Shown: piece after piece, positions 7,212-7,402 of the stretch
How positions within the stretch are numbered: position 1 is the stretch's first letter
Layout of the letters: each line of letters begins with the position of its first letter
Source: CAVBBU01 sp963593765
GTDB lineage: Bacteria; Bacillota; Clostridia; Lachnospirales; Lachnospiraceae
DNA: 7,402 bases
Direction of reading: 5' to 3'
NCBI GenBank assembly: GCA_963593765.1
Contig: CAVBBU010000092.1
Span: 1 to 7,402 of the forward strand
Position numbers and translations under genes: made by a program
The notes under the pieces: model-generated
Seen by the model: only the letters and a program-made list of their open reading frames with translations
What the model was told of the DNA's origin: nothing
Databases searched by the model: none

Positions 7212-7236
7212 GCAAAATAGACAGGCTTCATTTTGC
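7212..7236 (+). repeat. Small stem-loop, 7-bp perfect arms
   Basis: GCAAAAT (7212-7218) and ATTTTGC (7230-7236) pair around an 11-nt loop. It is part of the run of palindromes downstream of the large gene. No function can be assigned. Confidence 0.45.
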
Positions 7237-7240
7237 TTCA

Positions 7241-7252
7241 AAATTGCAATTT
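7241..7252. repeat. Perfect 12-bp palindrome
   Basis: AAATTGCAATTT reads the same on both strands. It may be a protein-binding site or just a by-product of AT-rich sequence. Its position between two hairpins suggests it belongs to the same repeat-rich unit. Confidence 0.4.
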
Positions 7253-7262
7253 AGAGTATATC

Positions 7263-7299
7263 CGAAATTTCTTAACAACTTTGTTGTTTAGAAATTTCG
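7263..7299. repeat. Strong AT-rich stem-loop, 17-bp arms with one mismatch
   Basis: CGAAATTTCTTAACAAC (7263-7279) pairs with GTTGTTTAGAAATTTCG (7283-7299) across a 3-nt TTT loop, with one T-T mismatch. The length and tight loop make chance unlikely. Neither strand has a T-run immediately after it. It could act as a bidirectional terminator-like or mRNA-stabilising element, or be part of an intergenic repeat. Confidence 0.75.
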
Positions 7300-7300
7300 C

Positions 7301-7336
7301 ACACTTTCTGATCCGATTTAGTCGGGAAGAAAGTGT
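7301..7336. repeat. Two-part stem-loop with an alternative pairing
   Basis: ACACTTTCT (7301-7309) pairs perfectly with AGAAAGTGT (7328-7336), and CCGA (7313-7316) pairs with TCGG (7322-7325) inside it. An alternative hairpin, CGGGAA (7323-7328) with TTCCCG (7336-7341), would break the first one, so two exclusive folds are possible. It starts 1 nt after the preceding stem-loop. Confidence 0.6.
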
Positions 7337-7355
7337 TCCCGTACAAAGAGTGTGA

Positions 7356-7400
7356 GCAGCGCATAGCGGTTCCCAGCGTAGCTGCGAGCACTGCTTTATT
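7356..7400 (+). terminator. Possible GC-rich terminator-like hairpin at the window end
   Basis: GCAG-CGCA (7356-7363) can pair with TGCG (7383-7386) and CTGC (7391-7394), leaving a 4-nt bulge, and is followed by TTTATT (7395-7400). Another choice is GCAGC (7356-7360) with GCTGC (7381-7385). The T-tract is short and interrupted and the stem imperfect, so this is a weak candidate for ending transcription of the surface-protein mRNA. Confidence 0.3.
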
Positions 7401-7402
7401 CG

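Larger units (their letters stand above)
7056..7402. other. Non-coding, inverted-repeat-rich region downstream of the surface-protein gene
   Basis: No open frame on either strand here has a credible start, ribosome site or recognisable product. The composition differs from the gene: there are GC-rich patches and words such as GAGCAG, GCAGCG and CTCGCAG. It contains at least five separate stem-loops or palindromes, listed individually. It could be a 3' UTR plus terminators, a dispersed intergenic repeat or small MITE remnant, or an unrecognised structured RNA; I cannot choose between these from one copy. Confidence 0.6.

Noticed and set aside
7056..7402. CRISPR array, tRNA or rRNA fragment
   Set aside because: There are no regularly spaced identical repeats and no cloverleaf with the conserved T-loop sequence, and I recognise no rRNA signature. 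The inverted repeats differ from each other.

Overview
The window is AT-rich, uses many ATA, AGA/AGG and CTA codons, has strong AGGAGG-type ribosome binding sites, and carries a sortase-anchored surface protein. Together these point to a low-GC Gram-positive bacterium, most likely a Clostridia/Lachnospiraceae-type anaerobe; this is inferred from style and domain content, not from a database match.

Layout: (1) Positions 1-304, minus strand, hold the N-terminal 101 codons of a CYTH-domain (triphosphate tunnel metalloenzyme) protein that runs off the left edge. (2) Positions 305-524 form a compact divergent regulatory region. The CYTH promoter points left and a second promoter points right, with only 7 bp between the two -35 boxes. 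The rightward promoter is the most striking feature of the window: a near-consensus -35 (TTGACT) and a perfect -10 (TATAAT) separated by a 15-bp spacer of which 11 bases are one uninterrupted G tract. This is the classic layout of a slipped-strand, phase-variable promoter. (3) Positions 525-7055 hold one very large gene for a 2176-residue cell-wall-anchored protein: signal peptide, acidic Ser/Asp-rich segment, about 1,540 residues of beta-rich ectodomain that I cannot assign to a named family, then SdrD-B/Cna-B-like, Big2-like, Listeria-Bacteroides-repeat-like and MucBP-like modules, a Gly/Ser hinge, and a C-terminal sorting signal with an MPKTG motif. (4) Positions 7056-7402 contain no convincing gene. 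They are richer in G+C than the gene and full of inverted repeats, starting with a roughly 140-nt nested imperfect hairpin 8 nt after the stop codon.

Working model (inference): the large adhesin-like protein is displayed on the cell wall by a sortase, and its transcription may be switched or graded in individual cells by gain or loss of G residues in the promoter spacer. The length seen here (G11, 15-bp spacer) is 2 bp short of the usual optimum, so this sequence may represent a low-expression state, with G13 predicted to be the strongest. The CYTH gene is probably an unrelated divergent neighbour.
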